A DNA stretch of 5,490 nucleotides from Campylobacteraceae bacterium. GTDB taxonomy: Bacteria > Campylobacterota > Campylobacteria > Campylobacterales > JALSKU01. Numbering within the stretch: position 1 is the stretch's first letter; every line of letters begins with the position of its first letter. Under the pieces are notes generated by a model. That model did no database searches. It had not been told where the DNA came from and saw only the letters and a list, made by a program, of their open reading frames with translations. Positions 5,334 to 5,490 of the stretch are shown here, piece by piece. The stretch lies in contig WFMT01000087.1 of NCBI GenBank assembly GCA_015488975.1, forward strand, positions 1 through 5,490. Direction: 5' to 3'. A program made the position numbers and the translations under genes.

Positions 5334-5490
5334 GATCTAACAGTTTTGGAGAAAGATTTAGCATCACAACATTCGGTGAATCCCACGGAGTTGCCATAGG
5401 GTGCGTCATAGACGGTGTTCCAGCAGGTCTTAAGATAGATACTTTATTTATCCAAAGTGAGCTTGATAGAAGAAAACCAGGAAAAAGCAA
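5330..5490 (+). CDS. aroC: Chorismate synthase (5' part, cut by window end)
   Basis: Last step of the shikimate pathway: converts EPSP to chorismate, the precursor of aromatic amino acids, folate and quinones, using reduced FMN. Only the first 53 codons are inside the window. They read MRSNSFGERF, SITTFGESHG, VAIGCVIDGVPAGL, then SELDRRKPGKS. FGERF...TTFGESHG is the family's N-terminal signature; H19 corresponds to the conserved histidine near the flavin, and the RR of DRRKPG matches the conserved basic patch. The ATG overlaps the rnc stop (ATGA, 5330-5333), with an AGGA 6 nt upstream (5320-5323). No break is seen up to the window end; the remaining roughly 300 residues would lie beyond it. 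Confidence 0.97.
   Translation, partial: MRSNSFGERFSITTFGESHGVAIGCVIDGVPAGLKIDTLFIQSELDRRKPGKS

Noticed and set aside
5302..5490. Minus-strand open frame running off the right edge
   Set aside because: It is antisense to aroC, whose N-terminal signature reads clearly on the plus strand.

Overview
The window comes from an AT-rich bacterial chromosome. Gene content and style point to Campylobacterota (formerly Epsilonproteobacteria), probably a free-living Sulfurimonas-like or related lineage. The signs are: a TPR protein, rnhA, rnc and aroC packed as one unit, an order I recall from Campylobacter and Helicobacter relatives; a promoter of the Campylobacter type (T-run, then TTTTTG-C-TATAAT, with no clear -35 box); and lysine-rich, A/T-ending codon use. 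The genus is inference from memory, not from a search.

Layout: (1) Positions 1-419 hold no intact gene. On the minus strand lies a decayed transposase fragment, with in-frame stops and at least two frameshifts, ending close to the 3' end of a tRNA. (2) 420-495, minus: tRNA-Ala(GGC) with encoded CCA. (3) 536-1522, minus: a PP-loop ATPase (ThiI/MnmA-like) with an NFACT-R-like C-terminus, a probable RNA-sulfuration enzyme. (4) 1509-3152, minus: DNA primase dnaG, overlapping gene 3 by 14 bp. (5) 3153-3209: a 57-bp divergent control region with interleaved promoters. (6) 3210-5490, plus: a LapB/YciM-like membrane-anchored TPR protein, then rnhA, rnc and the start of aroC, joined by overlaps of 29, 4 and 4 bp.

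Two divergent units leave the 57-bp spacer. The leftward unit is dnaG, then the PP-loop gene, perhaps reading into tRNA-Ala; it joins replication priming with translation-related RNA modification. The rightward unit joins a predicted envelope (LPS) regulator, RNase HI (RNA:DNA hybrids), RNase III (dsRNA) and chorismate synthase. Most of the window is conserved housekeeping sequence. I see no CRISPR array, defence island or intact mobile element. The best leads are the poorly characterised PP-loop/NFACT-R protein with a possible Fe-S cysteine triad, the exact LapB-type metal-site spacing in the TPR protein, an Asn replacing a usual catalytic Asp in RNase III, and the SD-less, possibly leaderless, dnaG start.
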